Below are positions 6,617 to 14,215 of a stretch of DNA of 32,699 bases, piece after piece; position 1 is the first letter of the stretch; every line of letters starts with the position of its first letter. A model generated the notes under the pieces. That model was given only the letters and a program-made list of their open reading frames with translations, did not search any database and was not told the DNA's origin. Both the position numbers and the translations under genes were made by a program. This stretch comes from Coriobacteriia bacterium (GTDB lineage: Bacteria; Actinomycetota; Coriobacteriia; Anaerosomatales; SLCP01), in contig JAHYJI010000014.1 in NCBI GenBank assembly GCA_019429145.1, positions 1 through 32,699 on the forward strand. Direction: 5' to 3'.

Positions 6617-8792
6617 GGCTCTCGCCTCTTTCGTCTCCGGCCGCGAGCCCGCCGCCCGCGGAGTGCATCTCGATGTAGAACCGCTCCATAGCCGCACCGT
6701 CATGAAGGTCCGGGTCGAGCCCGTGAGCGCGGTGCACGCGCTCCACGTGTGCGGCGAGGCCCGCCGTGACCGACTCCAGCATGCTCCTTGCCACCGATCG
6801 TACCCGCTCGCTGTCCTCCGCGATCGTACCGGCCGATGAGGCGGCCAGATCGCGGACGCGGACGTCCAGCTGTTCGGCTACCTCTGTGGCGAGCGAATCG
6901 ACGGAGGTGCCGAACCCGGAGAGGCGTTCGACCTCAGTCAGCACGGACTCGTCCCCGGTGACCCCCTGTCGACGCTCGGCCGCGCGGATCTGCGTCACGA
7001 TGGGATGGCCGGCAAGGCCGGGCGCCACGAAGACCCGATCGAAGCGCCCGGCCACGAACTCTCCGGGCAGGCGCTTGGCCTCGTTGACGGTAGAAGCCGA
7101 GAGCCACATGATGCGCCGCCCCAACTCACACACCGACATCAGGTACGTCCACTCGCTCAGGCGGTCGGTGAAGGTGACCACCGCATCGTAGGGGGTGTCG
7201 CCGATCAGACGACGCTTCTCGATCTCGAACAGGGGGCGCATCCGCTCGATCTCGTCGGGAGCACACCGCTCCGCGGGAAGCTTGCGCCAGTGCTTCATCC
7301 GATACAGATACTCTCGCAGCGTGAGCGCCCGGAACCCGAACGAGTAGAACACGCGCGCACGGGGATCGAGCTTGCGCAGATGGCGCTCCCGCTCCGGAGT
7401 GACCCTGGCGCTGAGCAGGACTGTCAGGTCGTAGCGCGAGTAGTCGAGGTTGCGGGAGAAGTTGATGATGTCGAAGGTCTGCCGTGTGCGCCCGAACGTG
7501 CCGCCCGCCACGAGGATCCGCTGCTTTTCCGGGTCGAACGACCGGTAGGCGCTCTCGCTCGCCACTCCCTTGAAGATGATGTCGCAGACGCGCGCCGACG
7601 CCTGGCCGTCCGCCCCGGGACACAGCTCCTCGCGCATGGCCGCGTACGTCTGGGCGTAGCGCTCCTGCACGCTCTCGATGTCCAGTATCGCGCCTACGAC
7701 CTCGGACGCGGTGTGGCAGAGCGGTCCGGGCATCTCGTACATGTCGACGTACAGGCCACGGTCCGCCGTGTACTCCTCGAGGTCGTAGGCGAAGAAGATC
7801 ACCGGCCGGTCGAGAACCAGCAGGTCGATGAAGATCGACGAGTAGTCGGTGACGAGGATGTCGACCGCCGCGAGCAGCTCGTTCGTCTCCACCCAGTCGG
7901 GGACGAACTTGATGCCGTGAAGGTCGTCGCGCCCGACAAGGTGCCGGTAGGTGAGGTCGTGCACCTTCAGAACGAGTTCGTAGTCGTCAGGCAGCCGCCC
8001 GGCGAGCGCCTCGACGTTTGCCACCGCTTCATCGGTGGTGTCCAGATAGCCGCCGGTCTCCCCCCGCCACGTGGGCGCGTACAGGACGATCCTCTTCTCC
8101 GGATCGACCCCGCAGACCTCAGCAAGCAACTCGCGCATCTGCGCACGGTCGGCCTTGACCGTCAGGTCGAGGCGGGGGTAGCCCTCCTCGAGCACGACGC
8201 CGGGGAAGATGCCCTGCACGTCGTTGGAGCGCAGCATCACCTCGGAGGTGAAGCGATTGGGCATCACGAGGTAGTCTGCCTGGACGTAGTTGCGCGTGAT
8301 GTTCTTGAACTGGCCGATGGTCCCGCCCTGCTCCTTGCCCAGCGCCTTGAACGCCGTCGCGTGCCACGTCGTCACGTGGACCTGCCCGGGCCGCTTGGTG
8401 AAGTACGAGGGCCACGCCTTGTTGTTCACCACGTACTTCGCCGTGTAGAGCGCCTCGGCGTAGGCCCGGCTGTGGAACTTGACGAAGCGCACGTTGGGAT
8501 AGCGTGAGAGCTCCCGCCGGTAGCGGTTACGCCTGTCGTCGATCGCCCAGATGAAGGTGAAGTCCCGGTAGTACGGGTCGGCGATCATCTCCTTGAACAT
8601 CGCGTATGGCGTGTCCGCGATCTTCACGGCGCGATACGCCTCGAAGAGCACCGTCTTCTCCCTGATCGCGGGGTCGCGCCTGCGGACGCGCGCGTAACGG
8701 ACCGTGCCCCGGAAGCTCCGACGCAGGTACCGCGCCGCGAGACGCGCGATCCGCAGCAGCGCCCGATGGAGTGTCTGTGCGAGCGTCCTCAT
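6612..8792 (-). CDS. TagF/TagB-like polymer phosphotransferase, second tandem copy
   Basis: This 726-residue protein is homologous to CDP-glycerol:poly(glycerophosphate) glycerophosphotransferases. The GT-B-like catalytic part covers roughly residues 45-400, with TTWHATAFKALG (H144), VLYAPTWRGE, LKVHD (H278) and VTDYSSIFID (D316-S319). In the family the first motif is WHGT; here Gly is Ala. Residues from about 410 onward form a second Rossmann-like region containing VAGGTFGRTRQTFDIINF and YDAVVTFTDRLSEWTYL. It resembles the N-terminal half of a GT-B glycosyltransferase, but I cannot assign it. The N-terminus is strongly basic and could contact the membrane. The start overlaps the upstream paralogue (ATGA). 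It probably transfers a CMP/CDP-activated unit to a wall polymer; donor and acceptor are unknown. Confidence 0.83.
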   Translation of the reverse strand: MRTLAQTLHRALLRIARLAARYLRRSFRGTVRYARVRRRDPAIREKTVLFEAYRAVKIADTPYAMFKEMIADPYYRDFTFIWAIDDRRNRYRRELSRYPNVRFVKFHSRAYAEALYTAKYVVNNKAWPSYFTKRPGQVHVTTWHATAFKALGKEQGGTIGQFKNITRNYVQADYLVMPNRFTSEVMLRSNDVQGIFPGVVLEEGYPRLDLTVKADRAQMRELLAEVCGVDPEKRIVLYAPTWRGETGGYLDTTDEAVANVEALAGRLPDDYELVLKVHDLTYRHLVGRDDLHGIKFVPDWVETNELLAAVDILVTDYSSIFIDLLVLDRPVIFFAYDLEEYTADRGLYVDMYEMPGPLCHTASEVVGAILDIESVQERYAQTYAAMREELCPGADGQASARVCDIIFKGVASESAYRSFDPEKQRILVAGGTFGRTRQTFDIINFSRNLDYSRYDLTVLLSARVTPERERHLRKLDPRARVFYSFGFRALTLREYLYRMKHWRKLPAERCAPDEIERMRPLFEIEKRRLIGDTPYDAVVTFTDRLSEWTYLMSVCELGRRIMWLSASTVNEAKRLPGEFVAGRFDRVFVAPGLAGHPIVTQIRAAERRQGVTGDESVLTEVERLSGFGTSVDSLATEVAEQLDVRVRDLAASSAGTIAEDSERVRSVARSMLESVTAGLAAHVERVHRAHGLDPDLHDGAAMERFYIEMHSAGGGLAAGDERGESH
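6614..6628 (-). promoter_or_regulatory. Ribosome-binding site that decides the aepY start
   Basis: Read on the minus strand, GAAAGAGGCGAGAGCC precedes ATTAAC. GAGG lies eight bases before ATT, and the TAA of the upstream transferase gene shares one base with ATT. This supports coupled initiation at a rare ATT codon, unless the T is a sequence error. Confidence 0.5.
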
Positions 8793-10939
8793 GCGGAAGA
8801 GGCCTCCCGGGACGGCGCGTCTCCCGCATCGAGCCTCACCAGATGGACGAACGCCTGCCGTCTCGCCTCGAACTCCTCTGCCGGGTCGAGCGCCGCCGCC
8901 TCGCGGGCAAGCGCTCCGGACAGCTCTCCGATCGTGGCCGCAAGCCCCGGATGAGCGGCGAGGTGGACCGGCGCAAGACCGCCCGCCCTGAACTCGTAGA
9001 GCAAGTCACCGGGCTCGCAGTAGGGGTTGAGTCCGGCCGCGGTACACTCCGCGACGTGGTCGATGCCGGCGATGAGATGAGCAACGTCGTCGGCCAGGCT
9101 CGCCACCACGTCCTGTGCCCGCATCGGGAGAGGAGCCAGCACGAGCTTGCCGACGTGCTCTGCCGGCAGGGTCTCCCGGTAGTGGTCGTAGGCCGTCTGC
9201 GTCGTGCAGACGAGCTCGTCGAAGTGGGTCGCCATGAACTCGGGAGACGACTCGCTCCCGTCGGCATCGAAGGGCGGAGGCAGGAAGACGACCTTCTTCG
9301 TGAAGGGCGTGTGAGCGAAGATCTGCTGCCAGACCGAGCGCCGGCCGGAGAAGTCCACGGCCACGTCGAACGCAACGGTTCCGAGGATCTCTTCGCGCCA
9401 TGCTGCAGCGGCTTCAGGCGCGAGGTAGCGCGACCCCGGTTCGGCCACGGCGAGCTCACGGTTCACGAGCCTGCGGGGCCGGGTGTTCGTCCGGTAGAAG
9501 ACCTTGATCTCCGGGTGCAGCTTGCTCAGGTAGTACTCGTCGCGGCCTTTCGGGGCGCCGTCGACCAGCAGCGACACGTCGAGCGCGCCGAAGTCCAGCG
9601 ATGAGAGCGCCTGCTGGACGCCGAAGGTCTCCGGACCGAGACTCCCGGCATACGCGAGCATCCGGGTCTTGTCGGTGTCCTCAACGCGGTACGCGTACTG
9701 GAGCTGCTTGCTCCGGAAGACGATGTCCAGTACGCGCCTGGAGGCCGAGCCATCCTCGTTGTAGGAGTAGCGCTCGATGAGGCGCTCGTGCCGGTCGCGG
9801 TACTCGGCAGCCACGGCGTCGATGTTCGCGATCGCGGCGTTGACCTCCTCGGCCGTGTAGCACAGCGGCCCGGCCATCTCGGTCTCCATGTCGAAGTACA
9901 GCCCGCGCGTGCGCTCGTACTCGGCGCGGTCGAAGACGAAGTGGATGATGGGACGGCGCAGGATCGCGAAGTCGAAGAAGATCGATGAGTAGTCGGTGAT
10001 GAGGATGTCGATCCCGGCAAGGAGCTCGTTGGTCTCGAACCAGTCCGGCACGTTGGCCAGCTCGCTCAGCTGCGGGTGGCGCTGCGCGTACGCGTAGGTC
10101 TTGTCGTGCACCTTGAGCAGGATCTCGTGACCCTCGGGCAGCCCGGCCTGCAACCCGATGATGTTCTCGAGGATGACGTCGGAGATGTCGAGCGAGTCAC
10201 CGACCTCACCGCGCCACGTCGGGGCGTACAGGACGATCTTCTTGGTGGGATCGATGCCGAGGAGGTCGGCGAGGTAGCGCTTCATCTGTGCGGGATCGGT
10301 GTTCACCGTCAGATCGCTGCGCGGCTGTCCCGCGTCGACCACGACCCCCGGAAACAGCGAGCGCACGTCACAGGAGTCGAGCATCACGTCGGCGGTGAAG
10401 CGGTTGGGCATGACAAGGTAGTCGACCTGCAAGTAGTTGCGAGTGACGTTGTGGTACTGGCCCATCCGTCCGTACTGGTGCTTGCCGAGCGTCTTGAGGG
10501 TCGTACCGTGCCACGTGCTGATGTGGACCTGCTCGGGCCGCTTCACGAAGAAGTGGTGGAATGTCTTGTTGTTGACGAGGTACTTCGCTGTCGCCAGGTG
10601 CCGCAGATACCTGCGGCCATGCCGCTTGCAGATCTCGACGTTTCGACGGCCCTTGTGCTCGGCCAGGATCCGGTTGCCGGGATCGTCCTGCGCATTGAGG
10701 GTCCACACGAACCGGTAGTCGGCGAAGTCCGGGTCGTCGAGCATCGCCTTGAAGATCGCGTACGGGTTACACGACATCCGCGCGCCATGGTACGCCTCGA
10801 AGAGCACGGTCTTCTCGGCAACCGGCAGGCGGGAGCGGTACCGGGCATACCTCCTGGCGGTGCGGATGCTGCCGCGCGCCAGGTAGGCGCCTAGCTCCAG
10901 ATAGCGTTCGTAGGCGGCAGCTCTGAGTCGCGCCCTCAT
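8789..10939 (-). CDS. TagF/TagB-like polymer phosphotransferase, first gene of the phosphonate operon
   Basis: This 716-residue protein is a paralogue of the next gene and aligns with it almost without gaps through residue 330. It has the intact family motifs HISTWHGTTLKTLG (catalytic-type H144), VLYAPTWRGE, LLKVHD (H278) and LITDYSSIFFDF (D316-S319). Such enzymes use CDP-glycerol or a related cytidylate donor to build or prime teichoic-acid-like chains on the cytosolic membrane face. A second domain (about 410-700) with AYAGSLGPETFGVQQ and FDVAVDFSGRRSVWQQ resembles a glycosyltransferase half; its role is unknown. ATG 10939 has AAAGGAC upstream. As first gene of a six-gene overlapping operon with phosphonate synthesis, it may add CMP-phosphonate or a phosphonate-bearing unit. 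That is inference. Confidence 0.85.
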   Translation of the reverse strand: MRARLRAAAYERYLELGAYLARGSIRTARRYARYRSRLPVAEKTVLFEAYHGARMSCNPYAIFKAMLDDPDFADYRFVWTLNAQDDPGNRILAEHKGRRNVEICKRHGRRYLRHLATAKYLVNNKTFHHFFVKRPEQVHISTWHGTTLKTLGKHQYGRMGQYHNVTRNYLQVDYLVMPNRFTADVMLDSCDVRSLFPGVVVDAGQPRSDLTVNTDPAQMKRYLADLLGIDPTKKIVLYAPTWRGEVGDSLDISDVILENIIGLQAGLPEGHEILLKVHDKTYAYAQRHPQLSELANVPDWFETNELLAGIDILITDYSSIFFDFAILRRPIIHFVFDRAEYERTRGLYFDMETEMAGPLCYTAEEVNAAIANIDAVAAEYRDRHERLIERYSYNEDGSASRRVLDIVFRSKQLQYAYRVEDTDKTRMLAYAGSLGPETFGVQQALSSLDFGALDVSLLVDGAPKGRDEYYLSKLHPEIKVFYRTNTRPRRLVNRELAVAEPGSRYLAPEAAAAWREEILGTVAFDVAVDFSGRRSVWQQIFAHTPFTKKVVFLPPPFDADGSESSPEFMATHFDELVCTTQTAYDHYRETLPAEHVGKLVLAPLPMRAQDVVASLADDVAHLIAGIDHVAECTAAGLNPYCEPGDLLYEFRAGGLAPVHLAAHPGLAATIGELSGALAREAAALDPAEEFEARRQAFVHLVRLDAGDAPSREASSA

Positions 10940-11080
10940 CTTGTCCTTTCACGTACCGAGACGCCGTGAGCACGGCGCGTAGTTCAAACGGGTCGGGCCT
11001 GCCAGCCAGCGGATCGGGCACCGACCAGTCCAGCGGGCCATCGTCGATGATGTCGTCACCGAACGGCGGAAAGCAGCACA

Positions 11081-11143
11081 ATACTAGTATGTTACACCCC
11101 GCGTGCGCGAACCGGCTGCGTCCTGTAACACGTGTTGAACAGG
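11081..11143. promoter_or_regulatory. Two palindromes in the upstream region of the phosphonate operon
   Basis: The gap 10940-11160 between the first transferase gene and the tRNA terminator must hold the operon promoter. It contains a perfect 10-base palindrome ATACTAGTAT at 11081-11090 and a perfect AACACGTGTT at 11127-11136. The second is flanked by CCTGT (11122-11126) and ACAGG (11139-11143), slightly off-centre. They could be repressor operators. On the minus strand the AT-rich stretch around 11078-11095 could supply a -10 box, but I find no convincing -35. Confidence 0.3.
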
Positions 11144-11160
11144 ATTCGGCGGATCCGGAG

Positions 11161-11200
11161 AGACGAAAACAGGCCAGCTCCCGTTTCCGGTGCTGGCCTG
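11161..11200 (-). terminator. Rho-independent terminator of the initiator tRNA
   Basis: Read on the minus strand, CAGGCCAGC (11200-11192) pairs perfectly with GCTGGCCTG (11178-11170) around a 13-base loop and is followed by TTTTCGTCT. It lies 11 bases past the tRNA CCA end. Confidence 0.88.
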
Positions 11201-11211
11201 CGATGATTCTT

Positions 11212-11288
<77 letters not shown>

Positions 11289-11321
11289 GTATCCAATTGG
11301 CTCCCTCGGGAGCGAGCGATG

Positions 11322-11350
11322 ATGTTACCAGTACCCGCCGAGGGATGCAA
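11322..11350 (-). promoter_or_regulatory. Probable promoter of the initiator tRNA
   Basis: On the minus strand TTGCAT (11350-11345) and TAACAT (11327-11322) are separated by 17 bases and resemble a housekeeping -35/-10 pair. Transcription would begin near 11315, about 27 bases before the mature tRNA. Confidence 0.5.
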
Positions 11351-11406
11351 GCGCACTGCACCACCCGGTTCACGCGCTATGCTTTCCCCACCGGCAGGAG
11401 GCACTC

Positions 11407-12102
11407 ATGCTGCGCATCCGCGACGAACTGCGCCACCCCTGGGCGGTCCCGCTCGACGAGGCCGCCGCGATCCAGCGCCGCCTCGCTACTCTCGTCAGGC
11501 TCACGCCGCTGCCCGCTGAAGGGCCCGGCTCTCCGCAACTCGCCGCCGGGGTCGATGTCGGGTACTCGAAGGACGGCACTCGTGCCTGGGCGGTCGCGAT
11601 CGTGCTCGACCGCCGCTTCAGCGTCGTCGACTCCGCCGTCGTAGCGGGCATACCCGACCTCGCGTACAGCCGTGGCTACCTAGCCTTCCGCGAAGGCCGG
11701 CTCACCCTCGAGGCCCTCGAGTCGCTCTCTTCCATGCCGGATCTCATCTTCTGCGACGGCCACGGTGTCGTGCACGAGCGCGGCCTGGGGCTCGCGTCAC
11801 ACGTCGGGGTGCTGCTCGACCTCCCCGTCATCGGCGTCCCCAAGACCCCTTTTCATGCCATCGATCGCCTCCCCGAGCGCACGCGGGGCTCCTACTACGT
11901 ACTCACCAAGGAGTGGGGTGCTGCAGGAGCGTCGATCCGGCTGCGGGCGAATGCCAAGCCTGTCTACGTCTCGCCGGGCCATCTCGTCGACCTCGAATCT
12001 GCCATCGCCCTCTCACTCGCCTGGTCGACCGGCCGCCACCGGGTCCCCGAACCACTCCAGGCCGCCGATACCGCATCGAAGGTCGCGCGCAACACGAGCT
12101 GA
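11407..12102 (+). CDS. nfi: Endonuclease V (deoxyinosine 3' endonuclease)
   Basis: This 231-residue protein has the complete catalytic set of endonuclease V: AAGVDVGYS with D50, the YSRGYLAFRE wedge/metal segment with E96, and FCDGHGVVHERGLGLASHVG with D117. These correspond to the Asp-Glu-Asp metal site of characterised members. The enzyme nicks DNA near deoxyinosine left by adenine deamination; it is cytosolic and has no partner in this window. ATG 11407 is preceded by CAGGAGG at an ideal distance. It is a monocistronic-looking plus-strand gene, divergent from the tRNA, and ends 210 bases before the antiporter operon. The usual proline in the Y-x-P-G motif is replaced (YSRG), a mild variation. 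Confidence 0.94.
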   Translation: MLRIRDELRHPWAVPLDEAAAIQRRLATLVRLTPLPAEGPGSPQLAAGVDVGYSKDGTRAWAVAIVLDRRFSVVDSAVVAGIPDLAYSRGYLAFREGRLTLEALESLSSMPDLIFCDGHGVVHERGLGLASHVGVLLDLPVIGVPKTPFHAIDRLPERTRGSYYVLTKEWGAAGASIRLRANAKPVYVSPGHLVDLESAIALSLAWSTGRHRVPEPLQAADTASKVARNTS

Positions 12103-12172
12103 TCGGCACGCGCCACCGATCACCGGAGACCCGGTACCCGGGTATCTAAGGATTGCTCAGGTTTGGGAAATA

Positions 12173-12202
12173 TTGTGATTCCCCTCACAGGAACGGTAAT
12201 AC
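12173..12202 (+). promoter_or_regulatory. Possible promoter of the antiporter operon, with overlapping dyad
   Basis: TTGTGA (12173-12178) and TAATAC (12197-12202) are 18 bases apart, in the 210-base gap before the GGDEF-like gene. A small dyad, GGGAA (12165-12169) with TTCCC (12179-12183), overlaps the -35 box and could be an operator. Downstream, short hairpins such as GAGCGC/GCGCTC and CCCGT/ACGGG suggest a structured leader. I could not match it to a known riboswitch, including the c-di-GMP classes. Confidence 0.3.
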
Positions 12203-12312
12203 TCCCTGTAGGAGCGCTTCGTGCTGTGATGTAGCGCTCTTCGGGCGCCTGATGGAACGCCCGTACGCACGGGTGGTCGGGGACTCAGGCGCGCGCACGG
12301 GGGTGTGTCGCG

Positions 12313-13137
12313 ATGCCGGGAACGGAGCGGCGGCCGACCAGTCTTCACCTCGCCGCACTCGTGCTGGCGGGAATCACCGGCGTCTTCGCGACTGTCCTGA
12401 TCCTGATGACCGGGGAGCTGCTGACGCTCTGGCCGCTCTACGTCGTCCCCATCGTGATCGCGGCCCTGACCTACCACGTCGCTGGCGCCGTCGTCGTCTC
12501 GGCCATCTCGATCGCGCTCGTCGCGTTCGTCCTGTACGGGACGGGGCTCGATACCTCGGTGCTTCCCGAGCTCGCCATCGGCATGGCGGCGTTCACCATC
12601 TCCGGTATCGTCATCGGCGTCCAGGCGCACCGCTCGAGTCGCCACCGCTACCTGCTCGAGGAGACCTCGATCTTCGACCCGCTCACCGGCGTCTACAAGC
12701 GGGCACACCTGGAGCGCCGGCTCCGCGAGGAGATGCGCCGTGCCGAACGGCTCGATGCCCGGTGCTCCGTCGTGCTCGTGAAGGTGGAGTGCTTCGACGA
12801 CTTCAAGGAGCGCTTCGGGCACTACAAGGGCGAGATGCTGCTCGAGCACCTCGCCGATGTCGTGCGGGTGAGCGTCAGGGACCACGATGTGGTCGCGCGC
12901 CACGGGCCGGTCTCCTTCGGCGTCCTCCTCCCGTTCGCCGGCCCGGACGAGGCGCACAGCGTCGCCGAGCGGCTGGCGGCCATCGTCGAGGACACCGAGT
13001 TCGAGGGCGACGTGCTCGAGCCGGTGACCCGGTGTTCGGTGCGCTGCGCACGCGCGACGTACCCGGACGACGCCTGCGAACACCGGGGCCTTCTCGCCGC
13101 GGCCGAGCAGCGGCTCGAAGGGAGCGGCTCGTCGTGA
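12313..13137 (+). CDS. Membrane protein with degenerate GGDEF domain, likely c-di-GMP receptor
   Basis: This 274-residue protein has a hydrophobic N-terminus (about residues 10-115, several membrane helices), then a GGDEF-type domain beginning DPLTGVYKRAHLERRL. The active-site motif that should read GGDEF is GPVSF (198-202), and the conserved asparagine/aspartate of the upstream substrate segment is lost (FKERFGHYKGEM). It should not make c-di-GMP. The inhibitory-site motif RxxD is intact (RDHD, 189-192), exactly five residues before the degenerate motif as in PleD, so binding of c-di-GMP remains possible. Its stop overlaps the mrpE start (GTGA), making it the first gene of the antiporter operon and a candidate regulatory subunit. 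Function is inferred. Confidence 0.82.
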   Translation: MPGTERRPTSLHLAALVLAGITGVFATVLILMTGELLTLWPLYVVPIVIAALTYHVAGAVVVSAISIALVAFVLYGTGLDTSVLPELAIGMAAFTISGIVIGVQAHRSSRHRYLLEETSIFDPLTGVYKRAHLERRLREEMRRAERLDARCSVVLVKVECFDDFKERFGHYKGEMLLEHLADVVRVSVRDHDVVARHGPVSFGVLLPFAGPDEAHSVAERLAAIVEDTEFEGDVLEPVTRCSVRCARATYPDDACEHRGLLAAAEQRLEGSGSS

Positions 13138-13607
13138 AGACCGCACAGGCGTCCACCCTGCTCTTCGCCTTCTGGCTCGTGCTCACCGACTCGTTCGAGG
13201 TAGTCGACCTCGCGCTCGGCGTGGCCCTCTCGCTCGCGCTCGGCGCGTGGGCGACGCGCTTCCTCTGGCCGGCGGACGCTCCCACGCTCACCGCGCGGCA
13301 GGCCGCACGGTTCCTCCTCTACATCCCGCGGCTCTTCGCCTCGGTGATCATGGCCGCGCTGCAGGTCGCCGAGGTCGTGCTCGACCCGCGCATGCCCATC
13401 GACCCGGTCGTCATCAGCCACCGGACGTCGTTCACCCGCGACGTCTCGCGCGTTGCCTACGCCAACTCCATCACCCTCACGCCCGGCACGCTGGCGGTGG
13501 ATGTCGACGGGAACACCTTCCACGTCCACTGTCTCGCCGAGCGCTTCGCCACGGACATCGCCACCGGTGACCTCGAGCGTCGCATCCATCGCGTCTTCGA
13601 GGAGTGA
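13134..13607 (+). CDS. mrpE: Mrp-type Na+/H+ antiporter subunit E
   Basis: This 157-residue MnhE/MrpE-family membrane protein starts at GTG 13134 inside the stop of the GGDEF-like gene. It has hydrophobic segments near residues 5-45 and 60-80, then the typical soluble tail with SRVAYANSITLTPGTLAVDVDGNTFHVHCL split over two strands. MrpE is a small accessory subunit needed for assembly of the multisubunit antiporter. It is the first of the canonical E-F-G block and leaves a six-base gap to mrpF. Confidence 0.93.
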   Translation: MKTAQASTLLFAFWLVLTDSFEVVDLALGVALSLALGAWATRFLWPADAPTLTARQAARFLLYIPRLFASVIMAALQVAEVVLDPRMPIDPVVISHRTSFTRDVSRVAYANSITLTPGTLAVDVDGNTFHVHCLAERFATDIATGDLERRIHRVFEE

Positions 13608-13613
13608 GCATCG

Positions 13614-13889
13614 ATGGAAGCGTTCTTCTGGGGTGTCGGCATCTTCCTCCTGCTCAACGCATTCGTCTGTCTGTGGCGCGCACATGCCGGCCCTACGGTG
13701 ATGGACCGTATCCTCGCCGTGAATATCGTGGGAACCACCACGCTCGTCGTGCTGGTCGTGCTCGCGCTGGTGTTCGGCAGGAGCATGTTGCTCGATGTCG
13801 CGCTCGTCTACGGCCTGCTCAACTTCGTCATCACCATCACCGCCGGCCGCTTCCTCGAGACCGGACGCCTGTCGGGTGAGCGACCGTGA
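13614..13889 (+). CDS. mrpF: Mrp-type antiporter subunit F
   Basis: This 91-residue, nearly fully hydrophobic protein has three predicted helices. The family segment AHAGPTVMDRILAVNIVGTT follows the first helix and LLDVALVYGLLNFVITI the second. In the complex this small subunit sits in the membrane beside MrpE and MrpG. Its stop overlaps the next GTG start by four bases. Confidence 0.93.
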   Translation: MEAFFWGVGIFLLLNAFVCLWRAHAGPTVMDRILAVNIVGTTTLVVLVVLALVFGRSMLLDVALVYGLLNFVITITAGRFLETGRLSGERP

Positions 13890-14215
13890 TCTCTGCTGTC
13901 GACATCCGCAACGCGGTCACCGTCGTACTCGCTGCCGTGGGTGCGCTCTTCTTCCTGGTCGGGACGATCGGCCTGGTGCGCCTGCCCGACTTCTATGCTC
14001 GGACCCACGCGGCCACCAAGTGCGACACGGTCGGCGCGGGCTCGCTCCTGCTCGCGCTCGCCGTCTTCAACGGATTCGACGCCTCGACCCTGAAGATCAT
14101 CGCGCTCGCCGGCCTCGTGCTGCTCTCGAGTCCGACCATCGGGCATGCGCTCGCCCGCGCGGCTCACAGGACCGGTGTCGCTCCCTGGCAGGCACGCAAG
14201 GAGCGTGCGTCGTGA
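13886..14215 (+). CDS. mrpG: Mrp-type antiporter subunit G
   Basis: This 109-residue membrane protein has the MnhG signature GTIGLVRLPDFYARTHAATK followed by DTVGAGSLLLALAVF. It starts at GTG 13886, coupled to mrpF, and its stop overlaps the next GTG. Three membrane helices are expected. Together with E and F it forms the block found in Mrp antiporters and in Mrp-related hydrogenases. Confidence 0.93.
   Translation: MISAVDIRNAVTVVLAAVGALFFLVGTIGLVRLPDFYARTHAATKCDTVGAGSLLLALAVFNGFDASTLKIIALAGLVLLSSPTIGHALARAAHRTGVAPWQARKERAS

Noticed and set aside
10767-11081. Minus-strand frame starting at TTG 11081 before the first transferase gene
   Set aside because: Its first 47 codons look slightly protein-like (DWSVPDPLAG) but there is no ribosome-binding site, and the frame runs on inside the transferase gene. 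A decayed gene fragment cannot be excluded.
12103-12312. c-di-GMP riboswitch upstream of the GGDEF-like gene
   Set aside because: Hairpins are present, but none of the conserved class I or II core sequences can be found.
12313-13137. Active diguanylate cyclase
   Set aside because: The catalytic GGDEF is GPVSF and the substrate-binding asparagine is missing.
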